Below the pieces are notes generated by a model. The model was given only the letters and a program-made list of their open reading frames with translations, searched no databases and was not told the origin of the DNA. From Nocardiopsis ganjiahuensis DSM 45031 (GTDB lineage: Bacteria > Actinomycetota > Actinomycetes > Streptosporangiales > Streptosporangiaceae), in assembly GCF_000341085.1 (NCBI RefSeq), contig NZ_ANBA01000009.1, positions 806,001 through 870,000 on the forward strand: a stretch of 64,000 nt of DNA, written 5' to 3'. This document shows, in pieces, positions 1 through 8,546 of the stretch; the stretch's first letter is position 1, and the number at the start of each line of letters is the position of its first letter. Made by a program: the position numbers and the translations under genes.

Positions 1-1561
1 TGGTCATCTCGACGCCGTAGGGGTAGGCCTTCTCCTTGTGGACGATCGCGGAGAACGCGTCGACCGCCTCGCCCTGGAGGAGGATGTCGACCTTGACGAG
101 GTCGGCCTGCTGCTCACCGATGGGCTCGTAGTCCAGGGAGGCGTAACCCTTGGTCCGGGACTTGAGGGCGTCGAAGAAGTCGAAGACGATCTCCGCCATG
201 GGGAGGGTGTACCGCATCTCCACGCGGTCCTCGGACAGGTAGTCCATGCCCTGGAGCTCGCCGCGGCGCTCCTGGCACAGCTCCATGATCTGACCGATGT
301 GGTCGGAGGGGCTGAGCACGGTGGCCTTGACCATCGGCTCGTAGATCGCGTCGATCTTGCCGGTGGGGAACTCGCTGGGGTTGGTCACCACGTGCTCGGC
401 GCCGTCCTCCATGTCCACGCGGTAGATCACGTTGGGCGCGGTGGAGATGAGGTCGAGGTTGAACTCGCGCTCCAGGCGGGCCCGGGTGATCTCCAGGTGG
501 AGCAGGCCGAGGAACCCGCAGCGGAAACCGAAGCCCAGGGCGGCGGAGGTCTCCGGCTCGAAGGCCAGGGCCGCGTCGTTGAGCTGGAGCTTCTCCAGGG
601 CGTCGCGGAGCACCGGGTAGTCGGTGCCCTCGATCGGGTACAGGCCCGAGAACACCATCGGCTTGGGTTCCTGGTAGCCGCCGAGCATCTCCGTGGCGGG
701 CTTGTTCAGGGTGGTGATGGTGTCACCGACCTTGGACTGCCGCACGTCCTTCACACCGGTGATGATGTAGCCGACCTCGCCCACGCCCAGACCCAGGCTC
801 TTGGTCGGCTCCGGCGAGCTGACCCCGATCTCCAGGATCTCGTGGGAGGCCTTGGTGGACATCATCTGGATGCGCTCGCGCGGGCTGAGGTGGCCGTCGA
901 TGACCCGCACGTAGGTGACCACACCGCGGTAGGTGTCGTAGACCGAGTCGAAGATCATCGCGCGGGCGGGAGCGTCGGCGTCACCGACCGGCGCGGGGAT
1001 CTGGTTGACGATCTCGTTGAGGAGCTCCTCGACGCCCTCGCCGGTCTTGGCGCTGACCTTGAGCACGTCGGAGGGCTCGCAGCCGATGATCCCGGCGATC
1101 TCCTCGGCGTACTTCTCGGGCTGGGCCGCGGGAAGGTCGATCTTGTTGAGGACGGGGATGATCGTGAGGTCGTTGTCCAGCGCCATGTAGAGGTTGGCGA
1201 GGGTCTGGGCCTCGATGCCCTGCGCGGCGTCGACCAGCAGGACCGCGCCCTCACAGGCGGCCAGGGAACGCGACACCTCGTAGGTGAAGTCGACGTGCCC
1301 GGGGGTGTCGATGAGGTCGAGCGTGTACGTCTTGTCGTCCAGGGCGGTGAACGGGATGCGCACGGCCTGCGACTTGATCGTGATGCCGCGTTCGCGCTCG
1401 ATGTCCATGCGGTCCAGGTACTGGGCACGCATCTGGCGGTCCTCGACGACCCCGGTGATCTGGAGCATCCGGTCGGCCAGCGTCGACTTGCCATGGTCGA
1501 TGTGCGCGATGATGCAGAAGTTGCGGATCAGCGCGGGATCGGTCCAGTTCGGCTGTGCCAC
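1..1561 (-). CDS. lepA: Elongation factor 4 (LepA), C-terminus cut by window edge
   Basis: This is a translation GTPase that back-translocates stalled ribosomes. The protein starts at a GTG (1559-1561) behind a GGAG site and begins [15 protein letters not shown]. The P-loop AHIDHGKST lies at residues 19-27. It is followed by the switch-I region [10 protein letters not shown], the G3 motif DTPGH, the G4 motif NKID and the LepA-type sequence [11 protein letters not shown]. About 520 codons are present, and the family usually has 600-620, so roughly the last 90 residues lie left of the window. It is divergent from the gene at 1847. Its position beside rpsT and holA is the usual actinobacterial arrangement. 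Confidence 0.97.
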   Translation of the reverse strand, partial: MAQPNWTDPALIRNFCIIAHIDHGKSTLADRMLQITGVVEDRQMRAQYLDRMDIERERGITIKSQAVRIPFTALDDKTYTLDLIDTPGHVDFTYEVSRSLAACEGAVLLVDAAQGIEAQTLANLYMALDNDLTIIPVLNKIDLPAAQPEKYAEEIAGIIGCEPSDVLKVSAKTGEGVEELLNEIVNQIPAPVGDADAPARAMIFDSVYDTYRGVVTYVRVIDGHLSPRERIQMMSTKASHEILEIGVSSPEPTKSLGLGVGEVGYIITGVKDVRQSKVGDTITTLNKPATEMLGGYQEPKPMVFSGLYPIEGTDYPVLRDALEKLQLNDAALAFEPETSAALGFGFRCGFLGLLHLEITRARLEREFNLDLISTAPNVIYRVDMEDGAEHVVTNPSEFPTGKIDAIYEPMVKATVLSPSDHIGQIMELCQERRGELQGMDYLSEDRVEMRYTLPMAEIVFDFFDALKSRTKGYASLDYEPIGEQQADLVKVDILLQGEAVDAFSAIVHKEKAYPYGVEMT

Positions 1562-1846
1562 CGTGCTCCGTTCACAGGGTTGGGTTCGGGTCGTGTGCGC
1601 CTGAGGTGGCGCCGCCCTGCCGGGGCCCGGCGGTGTACTCACCGGTCTGCCCACGGCATCGTCCATCATCCCACGGCGCCGGCACCGTCCTCACCGGATG
1701 TGGCCGGGTCGGATACGGCAGTATGGGCGCGAGCGCGGGACTTGTGTCCAGATTATGCGACCTGGGACCGGGAACGGGCGTCGCGGGTGCCGGGTGACGT
1801 GGACGCCGGACGGTACGGGTGCCGAACGAGAACGGGTGGCGTACGG

Positions 1847-2839
1847 GTGAAGTGGCTTCTGAAGCGGTTGTTGGCCGGCGTGGCGGCGGTGCTGGTGGTA
1901 CTGGTGGGCGCGGGCGCGCTGCTGGCCTACCAGTACTCGGGCACCCCTGAGGGGTGGGCCGTCTCGCAGGGCGCGGACGCGGCGTGGGTGGGTTCGTGGG
2001 AGGACACCGGTGCGCTGGAAGAGCTGCTCGACACCGGCGCGGTGAGCACCCTGTACGTGTACGCCGGAGAGGTGGGCGCGGACGGCGGCGTGGAGCGGGC
2101 GCCGGACACCGGCGCGCTGCTGTCGTGGTTGGACGCGAACCACCCCGAGGTGGCGGCCCTGGCGTGGCTGAGGCACGTGGAGTCGGGTTCGTCGCTGATC
2201 AGGGACCGTTTCGACGCCGAGGCGAGGGAGGCCCTGGCGCCCCGGGTCGCCGAGGTGGGCGCGGACGGGTTCGCCGGGGTGCACCTGGAGGTCCGCCCGG
2301 TGACGGTGAACGACCCCTCCCTGCCCGCCCTCGTGGAACTGGTGCGGGAGGAACTGGGCGAGGATCCGGTGCTGTCGGTCCAGGCCCAGCACGTGGAGCT
2401 GATGCCGGGGGGCCGGGTGCCGGCCTTCGTCACCGGCGGCGAGGAGAAGTACTGGTCCAAGGGGTACCTGGAGCGGGTCACCGAGCACGCGGACGAGGTC
2501 GTGCTGCCCGGTGTGGGCGCCGACATGCCCACGGCCGGCCTGTACGGCGGGTTCATGGTGCGGCAGGTGACCGAGTCGGTGGCTGCGCTGCGCCACCACG
2601 AGGACGTGGCGGTGCGGTTCGGGGTGCCGACCTACGCCAGTGAGCGGTGGGGGCCGGTGAACGGCAACGAGACCGCGCTGACCGCGCTCGCCGCGGTGCG
2701 CCTGGGGTTGTCGCAGGCGGAGGGGGTTCCCGAGTCGATGACTCCGGGCGTGGCCCTGTACCTGGTGGACGAGGCCGAGGAGGGCGATCTGACGGCCTAC
2801 CGGACGGCCTGGTTGAACCCGTTGGAACAGGGTGGCTGA
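1847..2839 (+). CDS. Membrane-anchored extracytoplasmic protein of unknown function
   Basis: I do not recognise the family. The 330-residue protein starts at a GTG, since no nearby ATG fits. It has a short basic N-terminus (MKWLLKRL) and one hydrophobic segment at about residues 8-28, so it is probably held in the membrane with its body outside. The rest has no cysteine cluster. It carries regularly spaced strand-like segments such as VAALAWLRHV, GFAGVHLEVRPV, PVLSVQAQHVEL and ADEVVLPGVGADMP, which could be a TIM-barrel fold like that of glycoside-hydrolase-type proteins. That fold is only an impression. It lies between lepA and rpsT, outside the usual conserved set. Confidence 0.75.
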   Translation: MKWLLKRLLAGVAAVLVVLVGAGALLAYQYSGTPEGWAVSQGADAAWVGSWEDTGALEELLDTGAVSTLYVYAGEVGADGGVERAPDTGALLSWLDANHPEVAALAWLRHVESGSSLIRDRFDAEAREALAPRVAEVGADGFAGVHLEVRPVTVNDPSLPALVELVREELGEDPVLSVQAQHVELMPGGRVPAFVTGGEEKYWSKGYLERVTEHADEVVLPGVGADMPTAGLYGGFMVRQVTESVAALRHHEDVAVRFGVPTYASERWGPVNGNETALTALAAVRLGLSQAEGVPESMTPGVALYLVDEAEEGDLTAYRTAWLNPLEQGG

Positions 2840-2911
2840 CCGCACAGGGGGGGGAAGCGGCGCGGTGAGGCCTCCGAAGTCCCGAGCAGTCCGCTCGATG
2901 CGGCATACTGA

Positions 2912-3016
2912 GAAGTCCGTGTCTCGGACTTCCACGTTCGGTTTTGAGCCCTGTGGACTCACACACACCCTGCGTCGGCGCCCACGCAGGCCTCTCATGG
3001 CACGGCTGCCCATGAG
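2912..3016 (+). promoter_or_regulatory. Three consecutive hairpins upstream of rpsT
   Basis: Three perfect inverted repeats lie in the gap before rpsT. They are GAAGTCCG/CGGACTTC (2912-2932, 8-bp arms, 5-nt loop), CCTGCGT/ACGCAGG (2969-2990, 7-bp arms) and CTCATGG/CCATGAG (2994-3016, 7-bp arms). A weak -10-like CATACT sits at 2904-2909, which would place all three inside the rpsT 5' leader. Alternatively, the first hairpin may terminate the preceding gene. An autoregulatory ribosomal-protein leader is possible but unproven. Confidence 0.4.
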
Positions 3017-3071
3017 ATGAGCCGCCTGTTCGCTTGACGCGATGATCACAGTAACTGGAGCACGTTTTCGC

Positions 3072-3341
3072 ATGGCGAACATCAAGTCGCAGAAGAAGCG
3101 CATTCGGCAGAACGAGAAGGCTCGCGTCCGCAACCAGGCGGTGCGCTCTTCCCTGAAGACTGCCGTTCGGAAGTTCCGTGAAGCTGCCGAGGCCGGGAAC
3201 GTCGAGCAGGCCACCGTCGCGCAGCGCGAGGCCGCTCGCGCCCTGGACAAGGCCAGCAGCAAGGGCGTCATCCACAAGAACCAGGCTGCGAACCGCAAGA
3301 GCGCGATCGCCAAGCGCCTGGTTGAGCTTCAGTCCGCCTAA
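3072..3341 (+). CDS. rpsT: 30S ribosomal protein S20 (bS20)
   Basis: This primary 16S rRNA-binding protein of the small subunit has 89 residues and starts [21 protein letters not shown]. It is rich in Lys/Arg/Ala and all-helical, as expected, and ends KRLVELQSA. An in-frame ATG further upstream (3042) is rejected because the conserved S20 N-terminus begins at MANIKSQ. A GGAG element sits about 12 nt upstream of the chosen ATG. A strong terminator follows within 25 nt. The gene appears to be transcribed alone. Confidence 0.98.
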   Translation: MANIKSQKKRIRQNEKARVRNQAVRSSLKTAVRKFREAAEAGNVEQATVAQREAARALDKASSKGVIHKNQAANRKSAIAKRLVELQSA

Positions 3342-3364
3342 GGGCACGGAGCACACGGCTTTCC

Positions 3365-3396
3365 AAGGGCCCGGTCCACTTCGGACCGGGCCCTTT
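3365..3396 (+). terminator. Intrinsic-type terminator after rpsT
   Basis: A perfect 13-bp stem (AAGGGCCCGGTCC / GGACCGGGCCCTT) with a 5-nt loop lies 24 nt past the rpsT stop. The U-tract is poor, as is common in high-GC actinobacteria. Confidence 0.85.
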
Positions 3397-3494
3397 GCCG
3401 TGTCCGGATCCTCCCGGGCGGCTCCGGCACGGAGTTATCCACAGGTTGAGAACGGCTGATGACAGGGCGTTGAGCGCTCCCTAGCGTTGGATGC

Positions 3495-4934
3495 ATGACC
3501 GCTTCGCGCCGGTCACGGCGCCATCCTCCCCTGTCGGCCCCCGAGGAACGACTCCGCACGCTCGGCCTGGACTCCTCCCCCACCGCCCGGCGGCTGCGTG
3601 CCCGGATCCCCCGCGCACCCTCCGAACCCGGCCCCGGGGCGGCCGTCCCGCGAGCGCCCTACGCGGTCGGAGAGGCCACCGCCCCCTACCGGCCCGAGCC
3701 CCGAAGGCCCACCCCCGCGGAGCTGTGGGGGTCACCGGGCACGGCCGGGCGGGACCGGCGGGCGGACCACGAAGAGCGGGAGGAGCCGGAGTCCCCGGCC
3801 CTCGAGGAACCGGACCCCGAGGAAGTGCCCACCGTCCGGCTGCTTCCCGGTGGCGGGCCCGCCCGCTCCGAGCCGGAGAGCCCTCCCCCGCAGAGCCCCT
3901 GGAAGGAGCCTCCCCGAACCCGGACCGGTCGTGACGGCCGGGCGGACCCGCCCTCCCCCGCTCCCTCCCAGGGCGGGTCCGGGCTCTCGGGCCCCGGGGG
4001 GAAGGGGTCCCCCGCGGAACGCGGCTCGGACAGCGGGCCGGGACACGGCTCGGGTAGCGGAACGGGTCGCGGCTCGGAAAGCGGGACAGGGCACGGCTCG
4101 GCGGATCCGCCGGACCTCGCGGCCGGACCCGGCTCGGATCCGCCCGCGGGGAAGGAGCCTGAGGGACCCTCGGGAGGACGGCACCGGCGGCGTTCGGAAG
4201 CCGTCCGGCCCCCTTCCGGGTACACGGAACTGGACCCCGGGGAACCCGGCTCCGTCCTGGACCGGGTGGCCGAACGGTGGGGGCCCCGCGCCTCGCTTTC
4301 CCGGCGGGCGGTGGCGGCGCTGCTGGTCCTGGGGCTGCTCGCCGTGGCGGGCACCTTCCTGGTGCTGCGCGAGCGCCCGAGCGAGGTGACGGTGCCCGAA
4401 CTGGTGAGCCAGGCGGCCCCTGCGGGCCAGGAGCCGAGCGGTCCCGCGGGCGGGCCGGCCGCGGACGGGCCGGGGCCCGAAGACGAGGGAGCGGGAGCGG
4501 ATGCGCCGGGCGGGGACGTGGTGGTGCACGTGGGCGGCGAGGTGGCCGAGCCGGGGCTGTACACGATGCCCGCCGGCTCACGCGTGGCCGACGCCGTGGA
4601 GGAGGCGGGCGGCCCGCTGCCCGAAGCCGATCTGGACCTGGTCAACCTGGCCCGGACGCTGACCGACGGCGAACGGATCCTGGTGGGTGTCCCCCAGCCG
4701 GAGGGCGGGCCCGGCGACGGCCCCGCGGGGAGCGGGGCCCCGGTCGACCTCAACCTCGCCGGACAGGCCGAACTGGAGACCCTCCCCGGGATCGGACCGA
4801 AGAAGGCCCAGCAGATCCTCGCCCACCGGGAGGCCCTGAACGGTTCCTTCAGCAGTGTCGAGGACCTCCTGGGGGTCGACGGGATCGCGGAGAAGACGTT
4901 CAGGACCCTCGAACCGCTCGTGACGGTGGGGTGA
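3495..4934 (+). CDS. comEA: ComEA-family DNA-binding competence protein
   Basis: This is the membrane-anchored DNA receptor of the natural-transformation apparatus. Its 479 residues have three parts. Residues 1-270 are cytoplasmic, very rich in Pro/Gly/Glu/Arg and predicted disordered, with an 8-residue repeat pattern near 177-200. One membrane segment follows at about 271-292 (AVAALLVLGLLAVAGTFLVL). The extracellular part has an SLBB-type domain (about 341-400, VVVHVGGEVAEPGLY) and a C-terminal helix-hairpin-helix domain (about 416-477, containing LPGIGPKKAQQIL and VDGIAEKTF). The usual ComEA is 200-300 residues, so the N-terminal region is an unusual extension. It is followed after 6 nt by comEC, presumably in one operon. 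Whether this organism is transformable cannot be told from the sequence. Confidence 0.93.
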   Translation: MTASRRSRRHPPLSAPEERLRTLGLDSSPTARRLRARIPRAPSEPGPGAAVPRAPYAVGEATAPYRPEPRRPTPAELWGSPGTAGRDRRADHEEREEPESPALEEPDPEEVPTVRLLPGGGPARSEPESPPPQSPWKEPPRTRTGRDGRADPPSPAPSQGGSGLSGPGGKGSPAERGSDSGPGHGSGSGTGRGSESGTGHGSADPPDLAAGPGSDPPAGKEPEGPSGGRHRRRSEAVRPPSGYTELDPGEPGSVLDRVAERWGPRASLSRRAVAALLVLGLLAVAGTFLVLRERPSEVTVPELVSQAAPAGQEPSGPAGGPAADGPGPEDEGAGADAPGGDVVVHVGGEVAEPGLYTMPAGSRVADAVEEAGGPLPEADLDLVNLARTLTDGERILVGVPQPEGGPGDGPAGSGAPVDLNLAGQAELETLPGIGPKKAQQILAHREALNGSFSSVEDLLGVDGIAEKTFRTLEPLVTVG

Positions 4935-4940
4935 GGCGCC

Positions 4941-7271
4941 GTGGTGACCTGGTTGGGAACCGACGCGTACGGCCTGGACCGGCCGCCGGACCTGAGGCTG
5001 CTCCTGCCCGCCGCGGCGGCCTGGCTGGCCGCGCTCGGGGCGCTCGCCGCTCCGCCCTGGCTGGCGTGGCTGTGCGCGGGGGCGGCGGGCTGCGCCGCCC
5101 TGGCGGTGCTCGCGGCGGCCCGCCCGTCCCTGGAGGCGCCCGCGCTGGCCCTGGTGGCGACGCTGGCGTGCGGTGCCACGGTGGCGGCGGTGGCCGGGAT
5201 CCACGTGCACCGGACGGCGTCGAGCGCCGCCACGGCAGCGGTGGAGCGGGGCGGTGAGGCGGCCTTCCGCGCGGTGGTCACGGCCGACCCGCGCTCCCGG
5301 GCGGGGATGCCGCGCCCGGGCCGGGCCGAGTGGGTGGTCCCCGCCCGCACAGAGTGGGTCGAGGCGGACGAGAGGGAACGCCTCTCGCGGGCCCCGGTGG
5401 TGGTGCTGGCGTCCGGGGACGGCTGGTCCGACCTGCTGCCCGGCCAGTCCTTCGAGGCAAGCGGCGCCTTCCTGGCCACCGACGGCGACCGGTTGACGGC
5501 CGCTCTGGTACCGGTGCGGGGCCCTCCGGAGGAGGTCACCGGCCCGGGACGGCTCCAGGGCTTCGCCGGAGGGGTGCGCGCCGGTCTGCGTGAGGCGGCG
5601 GCTGAGCTGCCCCAGCCGGAGCGGGGCCTGCTGCCCGCGTTGATCGTCGGTGACGTGTCGGAGCTGGGGGAGCGGACCGCCGAGGACTTCCGGGCCACCG
5701 GGATGACGCACCTGCTCACCGTCTCCGGGGCCAACCTGGCGATCCTGACCGGATTCGTACTGGGGTTGGCGCGGTGGACACGGGCGCCGCCCTGGTGCTC
5801 GGTGGCGGGTGGCGCCCTGATGATCTGGATGTTCGTCCTGGTGTGCCGGCCGGAGCCGAGCGTGGTGCGGGCGGCGTTCATGGGGTCGTTGGGTCTGCTG
5901 GCGCTGGCGACCGGTCGGGCGCACGCGGGGATGGGTGCCCTGTGCGTCACGGTGGTCGGAGCGCTGTTCGTGGCACCCGGCCTGGCCGCCTCCTACGGTT
6001 TCGCGCTGTCGGTGCTGGCCACCGCGGGCATCCTCGTGCTCGTGCCCGGCTGGGCCCGGGCCTGGTCGGAGCGCTGGCCCCGGCCGGTGGCCGAGGCGTT
6101 CGCGGTCGCGGTGGCCGCACACGTGGCGGTCGCCCCGGTCCTGGTGCTGCTGTCCGGGGAGGTGTCCTGGGTGGCGGTTCCGGCCAACGTCCTGGCCGCA
6201 CCGCTGGTGGCGGTGGTGACCGTGGCGGGGTCCGCGCTGGCGGCTCTGGCCTCGGTGTGGCCGACGGCGGCCTCGCTCCTGGTGCACCTGCCCGGGCTGG
6301 GGGTGTCCTGGATCGCCCTGGTGGCCGAGACCGGGGCACGGGTGCCGTACGGGGCGGTGCCCTGGCGCTCGGACGTGGCGGGCGGCCTGCTGTTGGCCGC
6401 TGTGCTGGTGGCGGTGTTGCTGACCAGGGGGTTGACCCGCCGGGTGATCGCCGCTGTGGCGGTGGCGGTGCTGCTCCTGGGTTGGGCCGCCCGCTGCGTA
6501 CCGGGCGGGTGGCCGCCGCCGGGATGGGTTCTGGTCGCCTGCGACGTGGGGCAGGGGGACGCGTTCGTGCTGTCCTCCGGACGTGGAGAGGCGGTGGTGT
6601 TCGACACCGGTGAGGACGCCGGGTCGGTGGACGACTGCCTGGAACGCCTGGAGGTGCGTGAGGTGCCGTTGCTGGTGCTCAGCCACGACCATTCCGACCA
6701 CGTCGACGGCGTACCCGGGGTGCTGCGGCACCGGAGGGTCCCCGCGGCGCTGGTGCCCGCGGGGTTCGAGGAGAGCGCGGTGGGCCGTCTGCTCGCCGAG
6801 GAGGGGGTGGCGCTGACCGTCGCCGAGCAGGGCTGGCAGTTCCGGGTGGGGCCCTGGCTGCTGCGGGTGCTCTGGCCGGAGGAGGGGTTCGTCGGGTCGG
6901 TGAACGACATGTCCGTGGTGGTCCGTGCCGACGGCCCGGAGATGTCGGTGCTGCTGACCGGGGACATCGAGGAGGAGGCGCAGAGGGCTCTGGTGCACGG
7001 GCCCGAGCCGGAACTGCTCGCGGTGACCGTGCTGACCACACCCCACCACGGCGCGGGCACGCAGGAGCCGGCCTTCCTCGCCGCGACCGGTGCGGCGGTG
7101 TCGGTGACCTCGGCGGGCCGGGACAACCCCTACGGGCATCCGGCGCCGTTCACCCTGGGTGTGCTGGAGGGAGTGGCGCAGGTGAACGCGCGCACCGACC
7201 TCGACGGGGACGTCGCCGTCCTGGGCGGTCCGGTGCGGGTGGCCGTCCGCGGCCCGGAACCGGACCGCTGA
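4941..7271 (+). CDS. comEC: ComEC/Rec2 competence membrane channel with metallo-beta-lactamase-like domain
   Basis: This is the predicted inner-membrane channel for single-stranded DNA during uptake. It has 776 residues and starts at a GTG 6 nt after comEA. The N-terminus has three or more membrane segments (DUF4131-like). The Competence domain is recognisable by MTHLLTVSGANLAILTG and VRAAFMGSLGLLALATGR. From about residue 530 it ends in a metallo-beta-lactamase-like domain with DVGQGDAF, LSHDHSDHVDG (about 578), LLTGDIEE and TTPHHGAGT. The zinc/metal ligands of that domain appear intact, which suggests a nuclease-type active site. The length and domain order are normal for the family. Confidence 0.95.
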   Translation: MVTWLGTDAYGLDRPPDLRLLLPAAAAWLAALGALAAPPWLAWLCAGAAGCAALAVLAAARPSLEAPALALVATLACGATVAAVAGIHVHRTASSAATAAVERGGEAAFRAVVTADPRSRAGMPRPGRAEWVVPARTEWVEADERERLSRAPVVVLASGDGWSDLLPGQSFEASGAFLATDGDRLTAALVPVRGPPEEVTGPGRLQGFAGGVRAGLREAAAELPQPERGLLPALIVGDVSELGERTAEDFRATGMTHLLTVSGANLAILTGFVLGLARWTRAPPWCSVAGGALMIWMFVLVCRPEPSVVRAAFMGSLGLLALATGRAHAGMGALCVTVVGALFVAPGLAASYGFALSVLATAGILVLVPGWARAWSERWPRPVAEAFAVAVAAHVAVAPVLVLLSGEVSWVAVPANVLAAPLVAVVTVAGSALAALASVWPTAASLLVHLPGLGVSWIALVAETGARVPYGAVPWRSDVAGGLLLAAVLVAVLLTRGLTRRVIAAVAVAVLLLGWAARCVPGGWPPPGWVLVACDVGQGDAFVLSSGRGEAVVFDTGEDAGSVDDCLERLEVREVPLLVLSHDHSDHVDGVPGVLRHRRVPAALVPAGFEESAVGRLLAEEGVALTVAEQGWQFRVGPWLLRVLWPEEGFVGSVNDMSVVVRADGPEMSVLLTGDIEEEAQRALVHGPEPELLAVTVLTTPHHGAGTQEPAFLAATGAAVSVTSAGRDNPYGHPAPFTLGVLEGVAQVNARTDLDGDVAVLGGPVRVAVRGPEPDR

Positions 7272-7301
7272 ACACCACCGGCACGGAGCCGGAGCGACCG
7301 G

Positions 7302-7370
7302 GGCGGGCACGGCCGGCACGGGAGAGGCGGGCACGGCCGGCACGGGAGGGGCGGGCCGGCGTGGGAGGGA
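7302..7370 (+). repeat. Short tandem repeat, 24-bp unit, about 2.8 copies
   Basis: The unit GGCGGGCACGGCCGGCACGG plus GAG(A/G) occurs at 7302-7325 and 7326-7349. A third, shortened copy lies at 7350-7370. It sits in the 246-bp gap between comEC and holA, where no gene is seen. Confidence 0.8.
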
Positions 7371-7517
7371 GGCCGAGGGCCAGAGGGAAGCCGGGGCGGG
7401 TGGGCAGGGTGGAAAGGAAGGCGGGGTGCTCCGGGGTCAGGGAGGAAGAACGGGTGATCCGGGGCGGGTCCGGTGTTCGGGCACCGGTTGGTCCGTGGAG
7501 CGTGGCATCCTCGTTGT

Positions 7518-8480
7518 ATGCCTGCACCCGCCCTCATCACGCTCATCGTCGGCGACGAGGAGCTCCTCGTCGACCGGGCCGTGGCCGCCGTTGTCGCCGC
7601 GGCCCGCGAGGCCGACCCCGAGGTGGACGTCCACGACCTCGTGCCCTCCCAGGTGGGCCTGACCACCCTGGTGGAGGTCACCTCGCCATCGCTCTTCGGA
7701 GACCGCCGGGTGGTGGTGCTCCGTTCCTCCCAGGACCTGGTCAAGGACCTGGCGGCGACGGTCACCGGCTATCTCGAGGACCCCGCCGACGACGTGTACA
7801 TGGTGCTCACCCACGCGGGCGGCGCCAAGGGCAAGGCGCTGCTCCAGGCCGCGGTGAAGGCCGGGGCCCAGCGGGTGGACTGCAAGGGCCCCACCAAGGG
7901 TCCCGAACGGGTCGCCTTCGTCAAGGGCGAGTTCTCCTCGGCCGGACGGCAGATCACCCCCGACGCCGCCCAGGCCCTGGTGGACGCGGTCGGTACCGAA
8001 CTGCGGGAGATCGCCGCGGCCTGTACCCAGCTGATCGCCGACACCGAGGGCAGGGTGGACGCGGCAGCGGTCGCCCGGTACCACTCCGGCAAGGCGGAGG
8101 CCTCGGGGTTCTCCGTGGCCGACCGGGCCGTGGAAGGGCGCCTGCCCGAGGCGCTGGAGCAGCTGCGCTGGTCCCTGGCCGTGGGCACCGCGCCGGTGCT
8201 GATCAACAGCGCCCTGGCCGGTGCCGTACGGGGGATCGCGGTGGCCGCACAGCCGCCGCGCGGAATGAGCGAGGCGGAGCTGGCCAAGCGCGCCAAGGTA
8301 CCGCCGTGGAAGCTGCGCACGCTGCGCCAGCAGGCCCGGGGCTGGAACGCGGCCGGGGTGACCCGGGCGATGGCGGTGATCGCCGAGACCGACGCGCTGA
8401 TCAAGGGCGCCGGACGCGACCCCGAGTACGCCCTGGAGCGCGCGGTGATCGAGATCGCCCGCGCCCGCGGTACCCGCTGA
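7518..8480 (+). CDS. holA: DNA polymerase III delta subunit
   Basis: This is the clamp-loader delta subunit that opens the beta clamp. It has 320 residues and starts at ATG 7518 (MPAPALITLIVGDEELLVDRAV). The longer frame upstream codes for unrelated residues. The N-terminal AAA+-like fold begins LITLIVGDEELLVDRAVAAV. The downstream helical collar contains LEQLRWSLAVGTAPVLINSALAG and KVPPWKLRTLRQQARGW, both typical of actinobacterial HolA. It lacks a Walker A motif, as expected for delta. The lepA/comEA/comEC neighbourhood supports the call. Confidence 0.95.
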   Translation: MPAPALITLIVGDEELLVDRAVAAVVAAAREADPEVDVHDLVPSQVGLTTLVEVTSPSLFGDRRVVVLRSSQDLVKDLAATVTGYLEDPADDVYMVLTHAGGAKGKALLQAAVKAGAQRVDCKGPTKGPERVAFVKGEFSSAGRQITPDAAQALVDAVGTELREIAAACTQLIADTEGRVDAAAVARYHSGKAEASGFSVADRAVEGRLPEALEQLRWSLAVGTAPVLINSALAGAVRGIAVAAQPPRGMSEAELAKRAKVPPWKLRTLRQQARGWNAAGVTRAMAVIAETDALIKGAGRDPEYALERAVIEIARARGTR

Positions 8481-8546
8481 CCCGGCCCTCGACCCGGCGC
8501 GGCATCCGCCGCCCCGCTCCGTGCAGCCTTTCAGGGCCTCAGGGCC

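Noticed and set aside
38..1846. A long plus-strand frame of more than 600 codons opposite lepA, continuous with the protein at 1847
   Set aside because: It is the antisense shadow of lepA in high-GC DNA. The real protein begins at the GTG at 1847, where membrane-anchor features start.
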